A DNA stretch of 37,676 bases, taken from contig WYAZ01000057.1 in assembly GCA_011526105.1 (NCBI GenBank), positions 1-37,676 of the forward strand, in the 5' to 3' direction. The notes below the pieces were generated by a model that ran no database searches, was not told the origin of the DNA, and saw nothing but the letters and a program-made list of their open reading frames with translations. Positions 24,337 to 31,394 of this stretch are shown here, piece after piece (the first letter of the stretch is position 1; each line of letters opens with the position of its first letter). This DNA is from Deltaproteobacteria bacterium (GTDB lineage Bacteria > Myxococcota > Kuafuiibacteriia > Kuafuiibacteriales > Kuafuiibacteriaceae). A program made the translations under genes and the position numbers.

Positions 24337-25599
24337 GTGACGACAATTTCTTTCTCTGATCTCCGACTCTCGGAGGCGATCCTTCGTGCGCTCGAAGCGA
24401 AGAACTACAAGACCCCTACCCCCATCCAAGCCGGCGCCATCCCCGAGCTGCTCGCCGAGCGCGACCTCCTCGGTATCGCACAAACCGGAACCGGAAAGAC
24501 CGCGGCGTTTGCGCTGCCGATGCTCGAGCTGCTCTCGAAGCGCGGCGGGCGCGCCAAACCTCGTGCCCCTCGGGCGCTCATCCTCACCCCCACCCGTGAG
24601 CTCGCCTCGCAGATTGGGGAGAGCTTCACCGCGTATGGCAAGCATCTGTCGGTGAACAACCGCGTGATCTTCGGCGGCGTGGGGCAGGAACCTCAGGTCC
24701 GAGCGCTCAAGGCCGGTGTAGACGTACTCGTCGCCACGCCCGGAAGGCTCCTCGATCTCATGGAGCAACGCCACGTCAGCCTCGACGCGGTCGAGATCTT
24801 CGTCCTCGACGAGGCGGACCGTATGCTGGACATGGGCTTCATCCACGACGTCCGGCGTGTCATCAACGTCCTGCCACGCGAGCGTCAGTCGCTCCTCTTT
24901 TCGGCGACCATGCCCAAGGACATCGTGGAGCTAGCCAACAAGATCTTGCGGAACCCCCTCCGCATCGAGGTCACTCCGCAGGCCACCACCGCCGAGAAGG
25001 TCGTGCAGCACGTCCTCTTCGTCGAAAAGAACGACAAACGCGCGTTGCTCGCGGAGATCCTGAAAGACCCGGAGATTCAGCGAACGCTCGTCTTCACACG
25101 CACCAAGCATGGTGCGAACCGTGCGGCCGAATATCTGGCGAAGGCTCGCATCCCGGCGGAGGCCATCCACGGGAACAAGTCTCAGTCCGCCCGCGAGCGC
25201 GCACTCGAGAACTTCCGGGCGGGGAAGACACGCGTGTTGGTCGCCACCGACATCGCCGCCCGCGGCATCGACGTCCCCGGCATCACCCACGTCATCAACT
25301 TCGATCTCCCGAACGTGCCCGAGAGCTACGTGCATCGCATCGGTCGCACCGCGCGAGCGGGGCGAGCCGGCGTGGCGCTGTCGTTTTGCGACATCGAGGA
25401 GCGAGAGTTCCTTCGCGACATCGAGAAGCTCATCGGCCTGAAGTTGAACGTCGTGGAGAACCACCCGTTCAAGTCCACCCTCCCGATGGGTACCCGGCCG
25501 CCTCCCAGCGCCCCGACCAACAACCGGCGTCCTCCCGCGCGGCGCAACAACCGGCGCGGCGGCGGCGGCGGTGGTCGCTCGTATCACGCGCGGAGCTGA
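24337..25599 (+). CDS. rhlE: DEAD-box RNA helicase, RhlE type
   Basis: A 420-residue ATP-dependent RNA helicase. All core motifs are present: the Q motif ([20 protein letters not shown] and TPTPIQ), Walker [30 protein letters not shown] in [16 protein letters not shown] in [35 protein letters not shown] and [10 protein letters not shown]. The linker between the RecA domains ([20 protein letters not shown]) is of the RhlE type. The C-terminus is a short basic Arg/Gly tail ([19 protein letters not shown]) that binds RNA non-specifically. The start is GTG 24337, because the Q motif begins a few residues later. Likely roles are ribosome assembly and RNA turnover in the cold, known for the family. 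The stop is six bases from the end of the opposing membrane-protein gene. Confidence 0.95.
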   Translation: MTTISFSDLRLSEAILRALEAKNYKTPTPIQAGAIPELLAERDLLGIAQTGTGKTAAFALPMLELLSKRGGRAKPRAPRALILTPTRELASQIGESFTAYGKHLSVNNRVIFGGVGQEPQVRALKAGVDVLVATPGRLLDLMEQRHVSLDAVEIFVLDEADRMLDMGFIHDVRRVINVLPRERQSLLFSATMPKDIVELANKILRNPLRIEVTPQATTAEKVVQHVLFVEKNDKRALLAEILKDPEIQRTLVFTRTKHGANRAAEYLAKARIPAEAIHGNKSQSARERALENFRAGKTRVLVATDIAARGIDVPGITHVINFDLPNVPESYVHRIGRTARAGRAGVALSFCDIEEREFLRDIEKLIGLKLNVVENHPFKSTLPMGTRPPPSAPTNNRRPPARRNNRRGGGGGGRSYHARS

Positions 25600-25605
25600 A
25601 CCCCT

Positions 25606-25821
25606 CTAGAGGTCGCGCGTGGCACGCTCGATGCGCTGTCGCCCCGAGGGAAAGAGGAAAGCCGCTACTAGGCTGAACAGACCGCCGAAGATGAGCACCA
25701 TCGCGGCGACCTGGAACGGTTGTGCGACCGAACGGTCCCCCACGAAAACGAGCCCGAAGAACCCGGAAAGCAACCCTGCGGGAACGGCGAGCGCGCCGAT
25801 GATGAGCAAGAGTCCGCGCAC
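25606..25821 (-). CDS. Small two-helix membrane protein
   Basis: Predicted 71-residue inner-membrane protein. Two hydrophobic helices are visible: GLLLIIGALAVPAGLLSGFF and QVAAMVLIFGGLFSLVAAFL, followed by a basic tail (PSGRQRIERATRDL). GTG 25821 is preferred because AGGTG lies 10 bases before it; ATG 25848 would add nine residues. The family is unrecognised. The stop overlaps the palindrome CCTCTAGAGG (25603-25612) next to the helicase stop. Confidence 0.6.
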   Translation of the reverse strand: MRGLLLIIGALAVPAGLLSGFFGLVFVGDRSVAQPFQVAAMVLIFGGLFSLVAAFLFPSGRQRIERATRDL

Positions 25822-25879
25822 GTGCGGTAAGCACCTCACCTGACCCAATGCGTCAAGGGTGATACGCGCATTCTGCGTG

Positions 25880-25907
25880 GACTCCGGGATCCCCGAGGGG
25901 CGGAGTC
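25880..25907. other. Strong hairpin upstream of CBS-domain gene
   Basis: GACTCCG (25880-25886) pairs with CGGAGTC (25901-25907); inside them CCC/GGG closes over a CGAG loop, with GGAT bulged on one side. It lies 46 bases before the CBS start and 59 bases from the divergent small-gene start. It could be a leader hairpin, operator or factor-independent terminator without a T-tract. Confidence 0.45.
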
Positions 25908-25953
25908 GACGATCGCGCTTGCCGCGAGACCCAAGCTCCAGTTAGCCCCAGGC

Positions 25954-26745
25954 ATGGCCAGCTTCGCAATCCCCGTCAGTCTGTACATGACTCAGTCCGT
26001 GCACTCGATCGAACCCGAGGCCTCTCTTCAGGCGGCGGCCGATCGGCTCTCGGAGCTTCGCATCGGAAGCCTCGCGGTCACCAAGGGTCAGGAGCTTCTG
26101 GGTGTGCTCTCCATGACCGACCTCCTCGGGGTCGGTCGGCTCCAGGCGGGTCGGCTTCCAGAGGCCAAGCTCCTCACTCTGCCCCAGCGCAGCGTCGCCG
26201 AGCTGATGACCCGCGAGGTCGTCACGGTGAGGCCGAGTGAGACGATCGAGCGCGTCTGCGAGGTGATGCTCGAGAAACGCATCCACCGCGTGTTCGTCGT
26301 GGAGGAGGGCCGCCTGCGCGGTGTGCTCAGTACCAAGGACGTCATGACCGCGCTTTGGCACAAGCGCGTCAATCGACCCATCTCGGAGCTCATGTCTTCC
26401 CCGGTCTACACCATCCGCGCCTCCGAACCGGTCTCGCTCGCCACCGACCGCCTCGAGAAGGCGAAGGTGAGTGGTCTCGTCGTCGTCGATGACGGGCTCC
26501 CGGTGGGCGTCTTCGCCCAGACGGAGGCGTTGGCCAGCCAGAACGAGGAGCGAACCGCGTCCGTCGAAGACGTGATGAACCCCGCCATCCTGGCGCTCGC
26601 TCCGAGCATCAAGATCTTCCGGGCCGCGTCTCAGGCCGCCTCCATGAACGTGCGGCGAATCGTGGTCCTCGAAGGGCGAGAGCTCGTGGGCATCGTGACG
26701 GGCCTAGACTTCTGTCGCGCCGCTTCGGGCGCTGCCCTGGGCTGA
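25954..26745 (+). CDS. Protein of four CBS domains
   Basis: A 263-residue cytosolic protein consisting of two CBS pairs (Bateman modules), with no attached enzyme or channel. The repeats are visible as MTQSVHSIEPEASLQAAADR, LMTREVVTVRPSETIERVCE, LMSSPVYTIRASEPVSLATD and VMNPAILALAPSIKIFRAAS. Each is followed by a Gly-valine strand and a short helix (LLGVLSMTDLLGV, LRGVLSTKDVMTA, LPVGVFAQTEAL, LVGIVTGLDFCRA). Such modules bind adenine nucleotides and report energy state. A stand-alone four-CBS protein presumably regulates a partner protein. The stop codon lies in a perfect hairpin (26739-26759). ATG 25954 has no obvious SD sequence. Confidence 0.92.
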   Translation: MASFAIPVSLYMTQSVHSIEPEASLQAAADRLSELRIGSLAVTKGQELLGVLSMTDLLGVGRLQAGRLPEAKLLTLPQRSVAELMTREVVTVRPSETIERVCEVMLEKRIHRVFVVEEGRLRGVLSTKDVMTALWHKRVNRPISELMSSPVYTIRASEPVSLATDRLEKAKVSGLVVVDDGLPVGVFAQTEALASQNEERTASVEDVMNPAILALAPSIKIFRAASQAASMNVRRIVVLEGRELVGIVTGLDFCRAASGAALG

Positions 26746-26759
26746 CGCAGCGTCAGCCC
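26739..26759. terminator. Perfect 21-base palindrome over CBS stop codon
   Basis: GGGCTGACGC (26739-26748) and GCGTCAGCCC (26750-26759) are perfect inverted repeats around one A, so RNA would form an 8-bp stem with a GCAGC loop. The stop TGA (26743-26745) lies inside the stem. No T-tract follows on either strand. The position suggests a bidirectional terminator or stability hairpin. Confidence 0.5.
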
Positions 26760-27068
26760 GGGCGAGGCTCCGCCATGGAGAGATGGCCGGGGGTGCACGG
26801 AGATCGCTCCGGCCTCCTCGAGGCCCACGAAAAAGACTCGAGCGTCCGCCTGTATCTCGACCTGAAGTCTCGCGGAGGCCGGCAGAACGACCAGGCCCTC
26901 GATCTCTAGATCCGCGGACGGACCACCCCTGTCCTCAGACACCACCACGATGAACCCGAGGTCCATCGCGTTCGGCCGCGCAAGTGCAAACTGTGTATCG
27001 CCGCAGCCCCGGGGCGGCGACGAACGGGCCAGGTCAGGCAGGGAAACACGAGGGGGCGGGATGCACAA
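26760..27068 (-). pseudogene. Possible truncated DUF4384-like gene
   Basis: The gap between the CBS and transporter genes contains a minus-strand frame whose central part looks like a real protein: MDLGFIVVVSEDRGGPSADL, then ARLQVEIQADARVFFVGLEE and AGAISVHPR. The strand pattern resembles DUF4384-type modules of myxobacterial regulatory or secreted proteins. The open frame continues into the CBS gene without meaning, there is no signal peptide or SD sequence, and the usual C-terminal strands are missing. A decayed or truncated gene is therefore more likely than an intact one. It may also be non-coding. Confidence 0.35.
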
Positions 27069-27182
27069 TCCATGTGGGGCCCGGGACGTGTCCAGTCTAT
27101 CCTCACTCCATGTATCCGGCCAGCAGGAGGCAATCTGAGCTCAGCGCGTGACTCCACACCACCGGGCGGTGTCTCGGAGGCC

Positions 27183-29396
27183 GTGAGTGAAGCCGAGCCA
27201 ACACCTTTGCCAAAACCCCCGGCGCTCATCCGCTACGGCACCTTGGGAGGCGTATTCACGCCCACACTCCTGACGATTCTCGGCGTGATCATGTACCTGC
27301 GCCTGCCCTGGGTCGTGGGCAACGCGGGCCTGCTGGGTGGATTGATGGTCATGGGGCTGGCGATCGGCATCACGACCGCCACCGGTTTGTCTCTCTCCTC
27401 CATCGCAACCAACACCCGCCTCGGCGCCGGAGGCCCCTACGCGATCATTTCGAAGTCGCTCGGCCTCGAGATCGGCGGCAGCGTGGGCGTACCGCTCTAC
27501 CTGTCACAAGCACTCGCGGTCGCCATGTACATCTTCGGCTTTCGCGAAGGCTGGACTTGGGTCTTCCCGGAACACCCGCCCATCCTGGTCGATCTCGGCG
27601 TCTTCGCCGCTGTCTTCGCCATCGCATACGTGAGCGCCGGACTCGCGTTCAAGATCCAATACCTCGTCATGCTGGTGATCATCGCCTCGCTCGTCGCCGT
27701 GCTCGGCAACCCCGAGGTCTGGACCAGCGCGAATGAGATACAACTTTGGGGCACCTACCGCGGCTCGCCCGAGAATGACTTCTCCGGCGCCGACTTCTGG
27801 TTGGTCTTCGCCGTCTTCTTCCCTGCCGCCACCGGGATCATGGCCGGCGCGAACATGAGCGGAGAGCTCGTGAATCCTCGGAAGAACATCCCGGTGGGCA
27901 CCCTGGCCGCCATCGGGATCAGCACGGTGGTCTACGCCGCACTCGCCGTCTGGGCGGCCAAGGCCGGCACCGAGGAGGAGTTGACCGGGAACTACACGAT
28001 CATGATCGAGCGGTCGCTCTTCGGGCCGCTGGTGCTCGCCGGGCTGCTGGGAGCCACCTTCTCATCCGCCCTCGCTTCTTTGGTGGGCGCGCCGCGCATC
28101 CTCCTTGCGCTCTCGCAGGACGGCCTCGTCCCCAAAGGACAGGCTTTCACGAAGGTCAGCGCGCGAGGTGAGCCGAGACGGGCCATGCTCCTGACCGGCA
28201 TCATCGTGCTCGCGGCGCTCATGATGAGAGACCTCAACGCGATCGCCCCTCTGATCTCGGGCTTCTTCCTCATCACCTACGCGGTCGTGAATCTCGTCAT
28301 GCTCATCGAGTCGAGCCTGGGGCTCGTGTCCTTCCGACCCACCCTGAGGCTTCCCAGGATCGTGCCGCTGCTCGGCACCGCCGGATGTCTATTCGCGATG
28401 TTCATCGTGAACCCGACGTTCAGCCTGCTCGCTTGGGGCGCGGTGCTCGGTCTGTACTTCTGGATCATGCAGCGTCGCCTCGACCGGCGCGCGGACGACG
28501 TGCGGAGCGGAATCTTCGTCGCCTTCGCAGAGTGGGCGGCGAGTAAGTGCACAGAGCTCGGCATCAACACCTCACGCGCCTGGAAGCCGAGCTTCCTCGT
28601 GCCGGTCGTGGATGGCGCGGAGCTGAGAGGTGAGTTCCGTCTGGTGGTGGACATGTGCGACCCCTCGGGGAGCGCGAAGCTGTTGGGGATTGCGAACCGG
28701 GAGACCGTCACGGACCTCACGCCGCGCATCGAGAACCTCGGGATCTCGCTGCGCAAGCGCGGGGTCTTTACGACCTGGAGTGTGCTCGACTCCGCGAGTT
28801 TCGTGACCGGTACGATCGCGGGCCTCCAGGCGCTCAAGAGCGCCTTCTTTCGTCCGAATGTACTCCTGCTCTCTCTGCCGGAGAACCCGGAGCGCTACGC
28901 GGAGCTTCAGCAGCTCATCGGCGAGGCCAAGCGCCTCGGGATCGGCGTGACGCTCCTCGCGCTTCATCCGAAGGCCGGACTGGGTCGAATGTCGGTGATC
29001 AATGTCTGGATCCGGCCGCCCTCCCCGGGTGAAAGCGTGGAGGTCGCCCTGGGACGCGGAAACATGAACCTGGCCGTGCTCCTGGCCTATCGTCTCGCGC
29101 GCGGTTGGAAGGCCGACCTCAACCTGATCTGCGCCGTGGCCTCGGAGACCCAAGCCGAGGATGCGAGACGATACGTCGAGGAGCTGCGTGATCTCGCTCG
29201 TGTGCCGGAGGGGGCCAAGACCCACGTGGTGGTGAGTGAGCTGGAGGCCGCAGTTCGAAGTGTTCCGCAGAGCGACATCGACATCCTCGGCATGCCCAGG
29301 AATGAGGATCTGGCCTTCGTCCGAAGGATGGTCGAAGCCACTCGCTCGTCCTGCATGTTTACGATCGATTCGGGGAGCGAGAACGCCCTCGCGTAG
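27183..29396 (+). CDS. SLC12-like cation-chloride cotransporter/amino-acid permease family transporter
   Basis: A membrane protein of about 737 residues in the APC superfamily, closest in layout to SLC12 (Na-K-Cl cotransporter) relatives in bacteria. TM1 has the unwound signature LGGVFTPTLLTILGVIMYLR, followed by VGNAGLLGGLMVMGLAIG and GGPYAIISKSLGLEIGGS. About 12 helices end near residue 440 (VLGLYFWIMQRRLDRRADD). The soluble C-terminal 290 residues (residue 445 on) contain a UspA/SLC12_C-like alpha/beta fold with LLLSLPENPERYAELQQLIG and LAVLLAYRLARGWKADLNLI. The transported substrate (chloride with Na or K, or an amino acid) is not visible. Start: GTG 27183, preceded by CGGAGG; GTG 27171 is an alternative and an open frame reaches 27072. 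The transcript may end in the strong hairpin at 29395. Confidence 0.88.
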   Translation: MSEAEPTPLPKPPALIRYGTLGGVFTPTLLTILGVIMYLRLPWVVGNAGLLGGLMVMGLAIGITTATGLSLSSIATNTRLGAGGPYAIISKSLGLEIGGSVGVPLYLSQALAVAMYIFGFREGWTWVFPEHPPILVDLGVFAAVFAIAYVSAGLAFKIQYLVMLVIIASLVAVLGNPEVWTSANEIQLWGTYRGSPENDFSGADFWLVFAVFFPAATGIMAGANMSGELVNPRKNIPVGTLAAIGISTVVYAALAVWAAKAGTEEELTGNYTIMIERSLFGPLVLAGLLGATFSSALASLVGAPRILLALSQDGLVPKGQAFTKVSARGEPRRAMLLTGIIVLAALMMRDLNAIAPLISGFFLITYAVVNLVMLIESSLGLVSFRPTLRLPRIVPLLGTAGCLFAMFIVNPTFSLLAWGAVLGLYFWIMQRRLDRRADDVRSGIFVAFAEWAASKCTELGINTSRAWKPSFLVPVVDGAELRGEFRLVVDMCDPSGSAKLLGIANRETVTDLTPRIENLGISLRKRGVFTTWSVLDSASFVTGTIAGLQALKSAFFRPNVLLLSLPENPERYAELQQLIGEAKRLGIGVTLLALHPKAGLGRMSVINVWIRPPSPGESVEVALGRGNMNLAVLLAYRLARGWKADLNLICAVASETQAEDARRYVEELRDLARVPEGAKTHVVVSELEAAVRSVPQSDIDILGMPRNEDLAFVRRMVEATRSSCMFTIDSGSENALA

Positions 29397-29462
29397 AGCC
29401 CGGTGCGGCGCTGCGATTCGGGACCTCTGGGTTGGCGGTCCAGCGCCGCGTGATCGGGCTCT
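29395..29462. terminator. Large nested hairpin after transporter stop
   Basis: AGAGCCC (29395-29401) pairs with GGGCTCT (29456-29462), and GCGGCGCTG (29405-29413) with CAGCGCCGC (29441-29449). The inner 27 bases can form a further GGAC/GGTC stem (29421-29424/29437-29440). It begins inside the transporter stop codon. The size and nested form exceed an ordinary terminator, and no T-tract follows. Confidence 0.5.
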
Positions 29463-29471
29463 CCCGCCCGC

Positions 29472-29543
29472 GAACGAGGCCTCGCTGGTGTAGACCTCCG
29501 CCGGAAGCACGGACGCCTTTCGAAGGTCTGGATGCACGAACAT
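29472..29543 (-). pseudogene. Possible 5' remnant of a Rieske oxygenase gene
   Basis: A minus-strand frame starting ATG 29543 reads MFVHPDLRKASVLPAEVYTS followed by EASF. This fits the N-terminus of Rieske aromatic-ring dioxygenase alpha subunits, where a L-P-A-x-x-Y-T-x-x-x-F pattern precedes the Rieske domain. The next residues (AGGRARSRG) do not continue the family. No CxH-CxxH cluster follows before the transporter gene. It may be a relic or chance. Otherwise the gap 29397-29624 holds only hairpins. Confidence 0.3.
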
Positions 29544-29562
29544 GCGCGTCGCCACGGCCGAG

Positions 29563-29596
29563 GAGGCTACACGCCTCGTATCACCCGGGGGGGTGA
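29563..29596. other. Two hairpins before acyl-CoA-dehydrogenase-like gene
   Basis: GAGGC-TACAC-GCCTC (29563-29577) and TCACCC-GGGG-GGGTGA (29581-29596) follow one another, 29 bases before the GTG at 29625. They could be an operator pair or leader hairpins; no function is assigned. Confidence 0.35.
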
Positions 29597-29624
29597 CGGT
29601 GCGATCGGTTCGTGAGAGGTTCGG

Positions 29625-30509
29625 GTGGTGGAGGAGCTCTTCGAGGCGCTTCATCGACCTTCGATGGGTTGCACGGATGACCTCGAGACCTGGATGTCCT
29701 CGTACCGCCAAAGACCCATGCGGCCACCGCGCCACGACGCGGTGTATGGGGGCCTTCAAGCCGGCACCATCGGGTTGGCTTTTCTATCCGGCTACCAAGC
29801 GGCGCTTCGAGAGCTCGTGCCCAGCCTGTCGCGAACGGCCTTGGTCGCGCTCGCCGCCTCCGAGACCGCTGGCGCCCACCCGAAGGCGATGGAGACGCTC
29901 CTCTTGGACGGGCGCCTCGTCGGCAGGAAGGCATACGTCACTTTGGGAACCCGCGCCGAACGCCTGCTCGTCGTAGCGCGCCGTTCGACGACGGAGCGAA
30001 ACTTGGTGGTGGTGGAGATCGACGCTCGAACCCCGGGCGTCCGACTCACCACTCTGCCGCCCACGCCCTTCGTGCCCGACGTCCCGCACGCCGCGCTCGA
30101 GGTCGACTGCAGCATCGAGGGCCACGAGGTCCGAGACGGGGATGGCTACACTTCGTACCTCAAGCCCTTTCGTACGATCGAAGATCTCCACGTGCTGCTC
30201 GCGCTCCTCGCTCACGCGTCGGCGACGGCTCGATCGAGCGCCGCCGACCGGTCGCTGCGCGAACAGCTCTCCGCAACCGTTGCCTCGCTCTTGGGACTCA
30301 TGGACCTTCCTCCGCTGTCACCCGCCCTGCACCTTGCGCTCGGCGGCGTGCTGCCACAGGCGAGGGAGCTCATGAGCCGCGTCGGTGATCATCTGCGCGT
30401 GGTGCGTCATCAGCGCGCCGAGGCTTGGGCCCGCGACCTGCCTTTGCTCGGCATCGCAACGGGCGTGCGGCAGAAACGCCTCGAGCGGGCTTGGGAGGCG
30501 TTCGCCTGA
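29625..30509 (+). CDS. Short acyl-CoA dehydrogenase-like protein
   Basis: A 294-residue protein resembling acyl-CoA dehydrogenases but shorter than their usual 380 residues. A shortened N-terminal helical part is followed by GTIGLAFLSGYQAALRELVP, which corresponds to the end of the alpha domain. SETAGAHPKAMETLLLDGRL with VGRKAYVTLGTRAERLLVVA corresponds to the flavin-contacting beta domain. The usual V-T-E-P-x-A-G-S-D loop is replaced by an altered AASETAGAHPK. The C-terminal helical domain is present (LHVLLALLAHASATARSSAA), but I see no obvious catalytic Glu. Likely divergent or catalytically changed. Two adjacent GTG codons (29625, 29628) can start it, with GAGAGG upstream. It ends one base before the apaH start, so the two are coupled. 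Confidence 0.75.
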   Translation: MVEELFEALHRPSMGCTDDLETWMSSYRQRPMRPPRHDAVYGGLQAGTIGLAFLSGYQAALRELVPSLSRTALVALAASETAGAHPKAMETLLLDGRLVGRKAYVTLGTRAERLLVVARRSTTERNLVVVEIDARTPGVRLTTLPPTPFVPDVPHAALEVDCSIEGHEVRDGDGYTSYLKPFRTIEDLHVLLALLAHASATARSSAADRSLREQLSATVASLLGLMDLPPLSPALHLALGGVLPQARELMSRVGDHLRVVRHQRAEAWARDLPLLGIATGVRQKRLERAWEAFA

Positions 30510-30510
30510 G

Positions 30511-31335
30511 ATGGCCACCTACGCGATTGGTGACATTCAAGGCTGCTTCGACCCATTCCGGCGTCTCCTCGATCGCATTCACTTCGATCCCAAAGCAGAT
30601 CGGCTGTGGCTCACCGGCGATCTGGTCAATCGTGGGCCCGCCTCCCTCGAGGTGCTTCGCTTCGTGGTCGACCATCAAGACAGCATCGTGAGTGTGCTCG
30701 GTAACCACGACATCTACCTGCTGCAGCGCTATCTGGGCGTGGTGAAGGTCAAGGCCTTCGATACCCTGCAAGATATCTTGCGGGCGCCGGACGCGCCGCG
30801 TCTACTCGACTGGCTGAGGCACAGGCCGCTTGTGCATCGCGATGGACCCTACCTCATGGTTCACGCGGGCCTGCTCCCGAGCTGGAGCGCCGAAGACGCG
30901 GTGGAGCGGAGCGAGGAGGCAAGTCGCGCCTTGCTGGGGCCTCATGGCAATCTCCTGCTTGCAGCGCTGAGACACGAGGCGAGCCCTTGGCCGGACGAGG
31001 CCGGGGACCTGGCGCGGCTGCGCGAGACCTTTGCCGTCATGACCCGTGCCCGGATGCTCGACACGAAGGGTGGGTTGCGCGAGGACTTCACCGGCCCACC
31101 CGAGAACGCACCCGCCGGCCTCGTGCCATGGTTCGACGCCAAGAACCGCAAGACGGGGAGCTCGGTCATGATCTTTGGACATTGGGCGGCGCTGGGCCTC
31201 CGGATTCGCACGGACATCCTCGCCCTCGACTCGGGTTGCGTCTGGGGGCAAGCGCTCTCGGCCGTCCGCCTGGAGGACCGAGCTGTCGTGCAGGAACCGA
31301 GCGATCCAAGTTGGCGTCCTCAGTCCGCCGAGTAA
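30511..31335 (+). CDS. apaH: Symmetrical bis(5'-nucleosyl)-tetraphosphatase
   Basis: A 274-residue cytosolic hydrolase that cleaves Ap4A to two ADP molecules, and in other bacteria also removes Np4 caps from RNA. The metallophosphatase signatures are present: MATYAIGDIQGCFDPF at the start, WLTGDLVNRGPASLEVLR (GDLVxRGP as in ApaH), VLGNHDIYLLQRYLG, MVHAGLLPSW and MIFGHWAALGL. ATG 30511 is chosen because the GDIQG motif begins six residues later; the open frame to 30385 is antisense-like. It follows the acyl-CoA-dehydrogenase-like gene with a one-base gap. Confidence 0.95.
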   Translation: MATYAIGDIQGCFDPFRRLLDRIHFDPKADRLWLTGDLVNRGPASLEVLRFVVDHQDSIVSVLGNHDIYLLQRYLGVVKVKAFDTLQDILRAPDAPRLLDWLRHRPLVHRDGPYLMVHAGLLPSWSAEDAVERSEEASRALLGPHGNLLLAALRHEASPWPDEAGDLARLRETFAVMTRARMLDTKGGLREDFTGPPENAPAGLVPWFDAKNRKTGSSVMIFGHWAALGLRIRTDILALDSGCVWGQALSAVRLEDRAVVQEPSDPSWRPQSAE

Positions 31336-31341
31336 TCCGAA

Positions 31342-31360
31342 CTCCCGCAAAGGCCGGGAG
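31342..31360 (+). terminator. Hairpin after apaH
   Basis: CTCCCG (31342-31347) and CGGGAG (31355-31360) pair around a 7-base loop, six bases after the apaH stop. There is no T-tract. It separates apaH from the lipoprotein gene that starts at 31395. Confidence 0.4.
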
Positions 31361-31394
31361 CCATGAAACCGTTTCTCGGGTACGGTGGGGGCCG

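Noticed and set aside
25603-25612. Palindrome CCTCTAGAGG between two convergent stop codons as a terminator
   Set aside because: Ten bases without loop or T-tract are too short; at most a chance palindrome.
28572-29759. 395-codon minus-strand open frame over the transporter C-terminus
   Set aside because: Most is antisense to the SLC12-like C-terminal domain; only the short Rieske-like segment at 29472-29543 is retained as a possible remnant.
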